From NCBI GenBank assembly GCA_013365325.1, contig JABVXV010000068.1, forward strand, positions 62,001-126,000: a stretch of DNA of 64,000 nt. The letters are read 5' to 3'. The position numbers and the translations under genes were made by a program. The notes under the pieces were generated by a model. It had not been told where the DNA came from. It searched no databases and saw only the letters and a program-made list of their open reading frames with translations. This DNA comes from Dipetalonema caudispina (lineage: Eukaryota; Nematoda; Chromadorea; Rhabditida; Onchocercidae). Shown here in pieces: positions 25,605-36,400 of this stretch (within the stretch, counting starts at the first letter, position 1; each line of letters begins with the position of its first letter).

Positions 25605-28600
25605 TTAGCGCACAGTAGTGCTCGATCCTGAGCCATCTTCTAAATGTCGATGAACCATTTCTTCTTTGGAAATCAAATGGGACACCTGGAAATTGGAAAT
25701 TTATTTCTAAAAAAATTTATAATCGTCTAACACAATTAGCATCTAATTTTCATCTCAAATTTAACCTACAGTAAAGTATGCTTTCTAATACTAAAAATTC
25801 AATTTTTTCTCGTACCAACAAAGTTAAAGTCAAGGGCACGGAAAAGAAAAAATAAAGGACTACGTGAGTCGGTTTTCCAATAATTCCACTTCAGTTTGAT
25901 CTGTGACAATTATCAAAAGATATTCACAAAAAAAAAACAATAACCTTATTTAGTATATCGGTAAGCTTTCGCACCGAACTAGCCCACTGATCTAATTGTT
26001 CAATATTAGCTTTTCGAGCCCGTAAATTGACAACCTTCGCTGGACGATGAATTTTTGCATCAGGAATTGCACCCGTAACAATGAGATTGCATAAAAAACT
26101 TTCCATTTCCTAAATTATTTGAAACTTTTCAAAATACATGACATCGCATTTTAATTTACTAGAGAAATGCACAATTGTGACTCGAAACTTCATCTACAAT
26201 GTCACTTTCAGAGAATTAGAATTCATAAATTATTCAAGTATCGAAACATTTCATTGTCTATTACATCACACTTTTGGAACTGAATAAAAGCAAGTCTTTC
26301 AAATCCACTATGTACTTACCTCAACGGGGTAATCGAGTAATTCAGCCATACGCGCAAATGTTATTTTGGTATAGTATTTCGCAATCATACGCATATTCTG
26401 CAGGAAATAAAAATTTTATAAAAAAACACAAGTGACTTCCTTTACTTGTTTCAAGCGGATCAGAAGCAAATCACAGATAAAACTGCAACGTGGAAAAAAT
26501 CGTGAATATCAATGGCAAGCCTAATAGTAAATTGTATATGCAAAGTCTCATTTGTGTGAACTTTATAATAATAAGCTATGCTTGATATTATCCTTTTGTA
26601 AAGGTGTCACTCATCTTTTTCCTATCCTTAATAAACTAGATATAATAGTATCTTTTCGATTAAATGTTAAAAAGTTAGGAAAAGAAAACAGCAAGCTATA
26701 AAGCTCTTACATGTTCACCAACACGCGTATGCAAATCAGACCAGCGTTTATTTCCATTTTCACTATGATCGAGGACATCAGTTGCTTTGCTTGTAGAAAT
26801 ACCATCACGTAAGAGTTTTTCATACTTACTTATTGTTCTCTGTAAGTATTTAAAATTACTATCGAATAATGTCTGGTGCATAGCGACACAGTAAGAGATA
26901 CCAGACATCATTAATTATTTGACGAATATTGCAAAGAATGCTTAAAGCACTATGAAATTCCCTTATATCTATAACTATAGGCAAAGGATCTAACAGAGAA
27001 ACTAGTATTTTTCCTAAATAAGAATCCTGCAAGAAAAGTATCAAGAAAAGTTATTTCCCACTACACAGGTTTTATACATACTTTCCATGAAATCAGTTCC
27101 TGATTAATAAACAATTCAAGAAGCGAATTATATTCCGGAATAAGTTCTAGCTGCCGTCCTTCATGAATACGATGCAGCAAATCCCACTGTTCATTGTTGT
27201 GTGGCGAGAGCAACACATATAAGACAATGCACTTGAGAATCTGGAAAAAATAAATATATAAAATACGATATATCAGTTCTGGAAAACCTATACTCTTAAT
27301 GCTTCGAAGAAAGCTGACCTGTTTTGATTTTTCCTGATCAGCCTGCACACAAGGTGAATCTAAAACAGCTCGATAATACCGGCATACATCCAGATAAGCG
27401 CTTTCGTGTAATCCAATTTTGATCATCAGATCATAATATTTCAGTTTCAGTTCTTGCACCTTAAAATAAAACTTCAAATCACTTTAACAGGAACATAACA
27501 TAATCTGTGAAAAAAAAGATATGCACCAAAGTTGGAGACTAAACCATCTGAAAGAGACTTATGCACGACTTAAAAGCACCCTACTCGATTCACTGCTGAT
27601 GACGATAATATAAATGTCCTCACTGCTGAAGACGCGACACATTTACGGCTTACATGCAGCTTCAAAAATATCTACTGCTATCTCTCAGAGTATTGCTTCG
27701 TATCGCAACAAGATGGTCAAAATATAATTTACAACATTATTGAAAATATGGACAACAAGCTCAAAAAATTTACCTCTTCCGATTTGCTTTCGAAAAAACG
27801 AGTAGAGACCTTTTTGCACAGAATTGATGCACGAATAAAATCTTTTTTCAACACACATAGGCGCATTTGCTCTAGGATGAATTCTACCTAAAAAAAAATA
27901 CGAATAAGACAAAAAAGAAAAATATCACAAAAAAGGATTCGAAAGCAAATTTTCAGTCCACAAGAAAGGGACTTGCTTTTTCTTTCAGTTCCATAGAACC
28001 ATAAGTCTCCACTTGCAGTTCCAAAAGCATTGTAGCTGCTTCATCAAGTTTACCTTCTGATTCCAGTTTCTTCACAAGACGACTAGTCAGCCGGGCTCGC
28101 TCAACTTCAACATATATCTACAACAATCGAAAAAATAAAATTATTGCATGACAATAACATGACAGTCACGCAATACAGTCTTCTATCATGCAATTCCTGA
28201 CACTAACTGTTTTTGCTTAAGTATATTTCGAATCTGAAACAAGTTCCGAAAATCCTATGAAGACTAAAAGTGAAAGCCTTAAAGGGAACCTTTCCAGCAG
28301 TAACATTTCTTAAAGTTTCAATGAGTTTGTCTCGAATCTGTTCATTTGGTGTTTTTTCGATCATTTCGCAACAATCGCGTACCTAAAATAACATACTAAA
28401 GGATTTTCAACCTTTTGTATTGTAAATTAAAAAATTGAAAACCACTTCCAACCCTCACTTGCCCTCGAAAATTTTCGTTTCAATCATTTAACAACAGTCG
28501 CGTACCTGAACTAACAAACTCAAAAATGATGATTCACTATGAGAGGTGGACAAATAAATTCAAACCATTTTAGCTATTGCTTGTTTGATTATTGAACGTT

Positions 28601-29540
28601 TTTTAGACAGCATCAGAATAGTATCATTTAATAACGTCCAGTCGCCTCCGTCAAAGCAGAGCTTAACCATATGTTGAACAATACGTGTATTTGATTTCAT
28701 ATCCGATCCGAGCCTCGTTGATTTCTCCAAACTTGATAATGAATCTATCGCTGCTGCTACATTACCACTCTACAACTCATTTATATCATATTCCGTTTCT
28801 TAAATGACGAATATTAACAAGTAACATTTCCAGCTATAAAAAATAACCCCAGTTGTCAGGATTATTCGGATTCTGCTTACTTTCCTTTTTTCTATGTGAC
28901 ACAAATGGTGATGGATATAGTCCATCCCGATATCTTCCACATTATCCTGATCTCACAAACTCTCTTTAACCGACTCTACAACTTGAACCATTTATCAGCA
29001 AATTTTACAACTGTTTAAAACTTTTAAACAAATACTCCATCCATCTTCTCACTATCTACGCTGTTGCTAACCTCATACGATAATGAACTTTATGGATACT
29101 ATTACTATACTGATATTTAATAATTAACAAACTAGCGAAAATTAGCGAAACAACTGGATAAAATTAGACAATAACAAAAATTAATGATTCAAATTTCAAG
29201 CAACCTTAGCAATAGCATCTGCTTTAGCTAAAGCTTCATCAGTCTGTTCCGTATAATCCACTTCCATTTTGAAAAGCCGTCCATCTCCTTCCTGTAATCA
29301 TTTAACTCAACAAATAGTACAAATTTTTGGATTAAAACTTATTTCTCTTCATTACTTCTGGTAACTAGACATTTTAATCAGTTAATATTCAATTCTAGAA
29401 ATAATGGCTTCAGAATTCGACACACATAATCTCTCCAAATTTATAACCTGAACGGCTAGATTGGCGTAATAATTAGTAGATTGGGATGACGACAATTTCG
29501 AATTATCCGAACGTACTGGAGAAACTTTGCGTCCTTCCAT
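25605..29540 (-). CDS. rpn-5: 26S proteasome non-ATPase regulatory subunit 12 (RPN5/PSMD12)
   Basis: Complete gene. Exons in transcript order: 29448-29540, 29205-29291, 28566-28769, 28290-28382, 27977-28117, 27774-27887, 27319-27459, 27082-27240, 26711-26839, 26320-26397, 25945-26109, 25605-25685. Every exon is phase 0 and the sum is 494 codons plus stop (human PSMD12 has 456). RPN5 is a scaffold of the proteasome lid, with TPR-like helical repeats followed by a C-terminal PCI/winged-helix domain that packs with other lid subunits around the deubiquitinase RPN11. Family landmarks seen: KMEVDYTEQ near the start, KLCFDGGDW and MLSKKRS in exon 3, [11 protein letters not shown] and [10 protein letters not shown] in exon 5, FILEQMRLC in exon 6, LKYYDLMI in exon 7, [14 protein letters not shown] in exon 8, [10 protein letters not shown] in exon 9, IAKYYTKIT in exon 10, and the PCI tail [12 protein letters not shown] in exon 11. 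The start ATG begins an N-terminal Ser-rich extension longer than the human one. The intron after exon 5 uses a GC donor. The gene is head-to-head with the UBR3 gene. Confidence 0.96.
27888..27976 (-). other. GC-AG intron in RPN5
   Basis: The donor after the KEK codons (exon 27977-28117) reads AAA|GCAAGT, and no GT lies within reach that keeps the frame. The acceptor is a T-tract followed by AG|GTAGAA. The junction gives [17 protein letters not shown], which matches the continuous family sequence across this point. Confidence 0.85.
28459..28505 (-). pseudogene. Stop-containing duplicate of the start of RPN5 exon 4 (fossil or poison exon)
   Basis: On the minus strand, positions 28505-28478 match the first 28 nt of the real exon (28382-28355) at 24 of 28 bases, and both follow an AG acceptor (GTTCAG| here, TTTTAG| in the real exon). 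Three differences are synonymous (GAT/GAC, TGC/TGT, ATC/ATT). The fourth turns GAA into TAA. A possible donor CAA|GTGAGG lies at 28459/28458, so inclusion would add 47 nt and a stop. Confidence 0.6.
28770..29204 (-). other. Longest RPN5 intron, 435 nt
   Basis: It separates exon 2 (ending AAG|GTTGCT) from exon 3 (starting after GTTGTAG). No additional exon or conserved element was recognised in it. Confidence 0.6.
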
Positions 29541-29573
29541 TCCTACAAATGTACCACTGCAGTAATAAATAAT

Positions 29574-29581
29574 ATGACAAA
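29574..29581 (-). promoter_or_regulatory. SKN-1/NRF-like half-site upstream of RPN5
   Basis: On the RPN5 strand the eight bases read TTTGTCAT, which fits the nematode SKN-1 consensus WWTRTCAT, 33 nt upstream of the ATG. SKN-1 is known to drive proteasome subunit genes in C. elegans. A single short degenerate match is weak evidence. Confidence 0.25.
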
Positions 29582-30460
29582 TTACGTAAGTATAAATACA
29601 TAGGTAGGAATCTACGTGAAACCTTATTCAGTACTAAAGTGAATCACTTGTTCAAAAAGAACACGTCACGTCAATTGCACTGATATAGAATCAACTGAGC
29701 CTTCTTTCCCACCTTTTCTCATCCGTCCCCCTAACCATTACCCACAAAAACTCACACGTGAAATCACGCCATATCTATGACGCTTTCTTCCTCTCAATCT
29801 CTGATCTCTGATACAACTACTAATCTCAAATCTCTCGTAATTTTCTAATTCTCTCACAAAAATCTCTCAAACATCTTATTAACTCTAATCGAATACTTCA
29901 AATCATATACTTTTCTTACAACTAATCTTTCTATAAACATTAACGGCTATGATCATTCGCCAATTTTCTCAATGTCTCGTTCCAGTTTGTTTAACCAATC
30001 CTCAAACTCTCCCTCTCTATCTCGTACTTCCTCAAAATATCAAGCTATATGCTACTGGTAACTCATACTCTCTCCAACCCTACTGATCTCTAGCTTATCC
30101 CCCCTTGATCCTTAACCATTTGTCTCATTTGCACAATCGGTATGCTATAATGACTAACGGGGACGTTATGACATTCGATATCCTATCACTTAAGATCTCT
30201 TCATTATTTCTGTATGGCTAAAATTGTTCGGAAAGTTTTCTCATTACTTTGATTAATATTATTGATTCAAAATGTTCATAAAATTTAAGAATGTCTTCTC
30301 CCTCATTTGGACTTCCTTTTTCTTATAATTAACTTTGTTCCATTCAAAATTACATTTACATTAACTGCACAGTACAAGTTTAGAAAAAAGTGTGAATAAA
30401 TTCTGATATATATACGTCTTTCTCAGCTGAACCTAAACATTTCATAATATTTTTTCCACT

Positions 30461-30472
30461 CAATTTCAGGTA
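30461..30472 (+). promoter_or_regulatory. Candidate trans-splice (or 5' UTR intron) acceptor of UBR3
   Basis: A strong acceptor-like string (caatttcag) after a T-rich tract ends at 30469, three bases before the ATG at 30473. In nematodes this arrangement is typical of spliced-leader addition. An unseen upstream 5' exon is the alternative. Confidence 0.4.
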
Positions 30473-33400
30473 ATGGTACCAAATCCGGGTGACTCACCGA
30501 ACGAATCAACATTATTAACTAACCAATCGAAACGTGGGAGTAAACTTGACGACAGAATGGATGAACAAGGCTGGGTAATTTTTTCGATTGCATTAGGACA
30601 GTTGAGCATTGGAAAAGTTCCTTGAAAAATATTTTTCTATATTTACTTGGCGCCAATAATTTGATGTATTTGTTGTCAAGAGATGTTTTGGAGAAAGTAA
30701 AATCCAAAAAGTGTTGATTAAGTAGATTAGAATAGATATGTGCTAAAAGTGAACTTTTGTGGATTAACTAAATCATTTGATCCATAACTTTTGTTATGGA
30801 TGTTCTCTTTTTGGTGTTAAATACCGTGATAGATTGTCTAAGGATATCAGGTAAGGAGAGTTCTTTGAGACACGTGATCTATATAATCTTATAGACATTT
30901 CCAGGAAGAAGAAAAGATGAATGAGGCAAGGAATTTGAAAGTAATTAGTGATGAATTGAAGGCAAAAGGATGTCCTCTTTTCGGTGGCAAATACTGTGAT
31001 AGATTATCCAAAGATATCAGGTAAGGAGAGTTTTATGAAACAAGCGATTTTTGTTCAGTCAACGGTGAGGACTACACATTTCTGTATGTTATGATACTCA
31101 TTTTGAAACGAAATTAAAATTGAAAACGATAAATCTTCAACATTAAGGAAATGTACCTTAAATTAAGGGAGAAAGCAGGTGCACTAGAAGCGCGGCTCGA
31201 TAGTCTGATTAGTGGATCAGTTACTACTCCGTTCAAGAGTGATACTCGTGATGAACTACGCTTATTGATTGCTCAGGGTTTAACAACCGCTACTTTCAAA
31301 GACAAAAGTATGGACTAGTTTCTTTTTTTTTCAAATCCAGCTTTCAAAAATTGGCAAGAGGAAAGAAAACCTTAGTGGTTGTTGAAAAAGAAATTTCATG
31401 GAATTCTCGGGTGAATTAATCAGTTTAAGCAAATTATTGAGCCAGACGATAGAAACCAATCAATGACTGAAGCTGAGCCAAAGGGAATAGTTTGGCAGCT
31501 AACAAAGCGAATCGTTCGAAGGTTCTTTATTCTTGACCTTATTCGATTATCTTCAAAAAATATGTTGTAGCGAATAACAGGATAGTACAGTCCTTGATGC
31601 AATAGAATTTGCTTGGGAGAACGTAATCGAAGCAAAAGTTGGCTTAGGCTGAAAATCTAATACACGACAACTTTAACTGTATTCGATATATCCTATATTT
31701 TATTCGTTTACAGTGAGAAAATACGACTTCTCCTTGAAATGCAATGCAGTTTGGTCAGCTGATGCTATTGCATATCGATGCAACACATGCGCATTCAATC
31801 CATGTATTATTTATTTGCTTTTGAAAATTGATTACTGGTCGTTTAATTAAATATTGGATTAAACGAGGTGCCTAGAAATCTACAGCGAACGTAGGTTCAG
31901 ACATGTGGACTTAGTGAAATGTTCAGTAATCATCATTGTTAGGCATATTTCACTAAGCGAATCAAATAATTTCCATGGTTTTTTTTTTTTTTTAAATATT
32001 ACCATTGAGATAAAATTGCAAAAAGTGATCTCAAAAACATTTTCAGGTATGTCTTTATGTAGCAGTTGCTTCAAGAATTCAAACCATGAAGGACATGATT
32101 TCAATCGTTTCTTTTCACAAGCTGGAGGTGCTTGTGATTGTGGAAATGTGGATGTTCTAAAAGAATCGGGGTATTTTTTCAACAAATTTTCCTTTGAAAA
32201 TAATTGAAATCAGAAACTCACTTCAGATTATTATAGGTTCTGCTTTCGGCATGGACCAAATGCATGCCGTCCTCCTGTTCCTTCTCCAAATATTGTTTCA
32301 CTGGGAGAATTCATTATCCCGAAACTCTTCGTTCGGTTATTTCTCTGTTTTCGGGGTTGGGTAAGTTAATTTTTATACCCTTCATCGATTTAAATTTAAT
32401 GGATGCTATCACTGGTGACTAATTTTAATCAAGAATGTTGGTTTTTGGAATGTTAAGCCAGACTGAACTTCCTGTGAACTACAAATCTGGGACATCATTT
32501 TCCTTTTTTTTTCCAAACCAGAATGTTATTTTTCTCTGCCTCCGAAGATAATGAGGATTTTAACGAAATATAGTTAATATTAAAAAAAAAACTGATATAG
32601 GATAATTTTTCACATTTAACTTTTTTTTTTATTTGCAGACAAAGCAATACAACGCTTGTAAAGATGGTTCTAGCAAGGAAAGTTTTAGTAATCATCTTGT
32701 TAATCGAGCACGTATTTTGATTGAATTAATTCAGGTTATTTTATTATTGGAATTCCAAAATTTTCAATCTTATCATGAAATTTCAGATCCCTTTATTGAA
32801 ATAATTCCCCCAGCTACTCCTTTCGCGTTTAGTATTGTGAAATGCAGCAAAATATAATCACTGTAGCAAAATCGATAGTATTATTTTACTGAATGTCTTA
32901 GTCTTTCGTCGATCGCTGGCAGTGGATCGCATTCTCACGTACTTCCCTGCTATCATATTCTTCACCAAATAACTGGATTGTTATGATAATCCTTTGATAG
33001 CCCTGACTGGTATGGTGCTTCAGACATGTAAACGCTGTTTCACTTCTTATATCGAAACTTGATTTACATTTAGGAATTGGTTGATTATGGTGGTCCAATC
33101 CGCGACCTCATCATCAGAAATCTATTAGACCGTCAGTTATATCATGATTTGAATAAGCGCAATGCCGATGATGATATCAGAGGTAGAAATTTACTGACTG
33201 ACTCATCGATCCTCAAATAATTCTCTAGGAATAATTTCGAGTCGTTGGAGACACTTCACAAATTCTGAGCTTCTAATCACCTTAGTGTTTTCCACCGCTT
33301 TACATTTCGTCAGAAATGACATATTCGTTTGATGCAGCGGTTGATTTGAACCGCCCATTTGTAGAAGGAACTAAAAAAAATTATTCACTCACCGGTTAAT

Positions 33401-36400
33401 CAGATGACGACTAATTGCATTTCCAGATCATGATCGGAGTCCTGATTTTTCCTTGGATTGGCGGACACGTGGCCTGTTTCTCGAAGATCTCCAGTCCTTA
33501 AAACCGATTGGCAGTTCAAGTCAGACGGATGTCTGCTATGAACCAGAATGTTTATTGGACGAATTGATATTTTGGATGATCCGACTCATATTTCCTCAGA
33601 CAATAATCAATCTATGCCTAAGTTTGCTGTCGGATGTCAATTATAGGGTTTGGCTACATTTTTAATTTTCTGAAATGACTTTTTGAAGTTTTTCCGCTAA
33701 ATAAATATAAAACGAGATTGCAGGGTTATAATTGAAATTGTAAATTCCAGACATTATTTAGTTAAAACTTTACCGATTTAGATAAAGTTTTAGGATGTTT
33801 TTGCAAGACGCTTCTTTGCTTTATATCTTTGCATAGCTGAAATTTTAATTGATTTATCCAAATGCGAGGGTGATGGCGCTATATATGCTGTTAGTAGTCG
33901 TATTATACACATTTCTGTACAGGTATTTGAGCTTTTTTATTCCCTTAAAATTATGTAAAAATTCATTATCGTATCGTATGTTTGAGATTTTACTTTAAAA
34001 AAAGAAAAATAAAGTTCAAGTTTTGTAACTGCAACATTTCACTGTCAAATTTCAGTACACTTCATTTCAATTTGATCAAACTTTTGTTTTACAGATTCTT
34101 TCCAGTGAAGCTCAGTGTCTTAAATTAGATGATGAAATTAATCTCAAAGATAAAATAATTTCAAGTGTTTACGGTGTTTTAAGAACCGGTGTTCAAAAAT
34201 CTACGATAACGCAAGGTTCTTTTTTTATCCTGTAACAGTAGTAATTCGAGTATGTTTGATGAATATTAATACATCTAGAGAGATTCAGCTAATCTTATTT
34301 TGGATTTCAGTATGTCATAGTGTATATTTTGAGGTACTAAAAAGCAACCATAACGTTCTTTTGAGTATTTAATAATTTGGAACCTATGTCAGTTAGTCAG
34401 TTATGTCACCAAGTAAGATTTCACATTTTTAGCATTTGAATATTTCTATGAAAATACTCCGCCGCCGACTAACGACGATAAATTGTTCAAATGGCTTATA
34501 TATTCTGTGGGTGATGCTAATCAGCCGTTACGTAAAGCCTCATACTGGACGCTTGTTAATGATTTGCAGAATTTGTTAACGCATGGAGGAATTGCGCGAA
34601 GATTTTTCCGTGATCAGAAAAGCATGAGAAATTATATAGCTTTAATAGCACCTATGCAAGGTATTCATCTGGAATCATGTCAGCTTCGTAGTAAATTGAA
34701 TAAATTTTTTTTTAGTGGAATAAAGCATGGAAAGAGAGAGAAATATGAATAGTAGAATGGAAAATATATAGTGGAATTAGAAAATCATCTTAAAATATAA
34801 AATTTGAACATGATATTTTGGCTGTAAAATATTAATGAGAAATTAAGTGTCATAAGTTAAACTTATTGTTAATTGTGATTAGTTAACATCGATTACTTGG
34901 TGGTATTTTAAAATTTGTTTAACTCAGTCTTTTTGTGATGCTATATTGTTTATAAGCTAATATAAAACGAGATTATCATAAGTTTAGGGATGAATCTGAA
35001 TTATCGAATTATTGCTGGTAACCATCTGGAATATGACGCCACTCATTCGTATCAGGTATTGCTGTGTATGCTTTCCATCGGCTAAGTATGATTCTCGATG
35101 ACATAATTTTGTGAATCATGAGTTTCACTTACATTTTCATCAGATTTGTTCCAGTTAGCATTTCACCTTGAATGGGAAGTCTCGGCTTTGAATATGTTCA
35201 ATACTTTGGCCGCATTAACGGTCGAAACTGAATGCATGAATATTTATCTTCTTCAGTGGAAAACCATACTGGAGGTTTGTTAGTTTCGAAGGAATTTTGC
35301 TCTTTCTACTTCATAATAAGCTGATGAAGCGTATAGTTTGTCTACAGCATGTCGTCTGTCATTACTGCATAGCGATACGATCACAGACTACCCTTCCGAA
35401 ATGAGTCATGATTCCAGTCCATACTTCATCAGTCATAATATCTCACCACCATGCCGTTATCAAATGCTCAGATTGCATCCGTTTTGTTTAGTTTATATTA
35501 AATATAAGGTGCTGAAGTCTGTATTAATTTACACACATTGGTTGGATTGAAGGAATGGTTCAACGCTATTGGTTTGACAAAGAATGATGTATGTGTTCAG
35601 CCGTATTGCGTAAGTTATCATATCCCATTACACAGGCATTTGTCTGCTGGTATTTTGCGCTGCATCGAATTACCAATATTTATTTCCTGCCTGAATATCC
35701 TTATTGAAGATGAAGAGTTTCTTCGCAAAGCTCTTTTTCACCCATTAAGAATACAGGTTAGCCCTTCATGTCCTTCCTTTTTGTTATTCTAATAAATCTT
35801 TCATAGCTAAGTTTCAGAAATCTGGTTTTCAAGCCTGGAAAAATGCCTGAGAATAACAGAAAGTTAAAGTGCGAGTTTGTTTAGTAACGACCGTCAATTT
35901 AAACAGAAAATTTCGAGTGTAGGCTATTTTTCATTAAATCTTTCAGGTGTGTCGCGCAGAAACGTCAGCTGGTATGTGGGCAAGGAACGGTAATGCGGTC
36001 CGAAATCAGTCATTTTACTATGCACAAACGAATTATAATATTGCTTTTATGGACTGCGATATAACATTGATCAGGTAGCATTCTCGATAAAATGAAATAG
36101 AATTAGTTTATTCTTTTTGGAGCAGTTTTGATATTACAGATATTTCCATTATATTTGGAAATATCTAAATTCTCGGTTTTTTTTTTTTTTTTTTTCATTT
36201 ATTTATCGTTTTATACGTAGTTCTGTACAGGAAATATAATTGGCTCCTCCATTCTCATTAGCAGTCCTATAAATATTTCTCAACATTATCACTCCCTCAG
36301 TATCTTTGATTGATCTATTTTAGTCGAATTAAGTGGAGAATTGAAGCATTGATATTAAGCCTCTTTGTCTCTTTTTATGTCTCTTTGGTCGTACCTTTTG

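Larger units (their letters stand above)
29541..30472. promoter_or_regulatory. Shared head-to-head promoter region of RPN5 and UBR3
   Basis: These 932 bp separate the two start codons, RPN5 leaving on the minus strand and UBR3 on the plus strand. From about 29690 to 30130 the plus strand is strikingly C/T-rich and poor in G, unlike the A/T-homopolymer style of other spacers here. An AG-type acceptor lies just before each ATG: ACTGCAG 17 nt before the RPN5 ATG and TTTCAG 3 nt before the UBR3 ATG. The latter is compatible with spliced-leader addition or a 5' UTR intron. Confidence 0.55.

Noticed and set aside
26859..27044. Minus-strand open frame inside an RPN5 intron
   Set aside because: The flanking exons join directly in phase (SWK to RTISKYEK) as in the family, so this frame is intronic.
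27774..27887. Suspected frameshift in the A-rich run of RPN5 exon 6
   Set aside because: A first reading dropped two bases of the GTGTGT stretch. On recount the exon is 114 nt and reads continuously as [12 protein letters not shown].
32735..32857. Extension of UBR3 exon 7 past its donor
   Set aside because: The frame runs to a stop. The exon at 33074 continues the family sequence ([12 protein letters not shown]) in phase.
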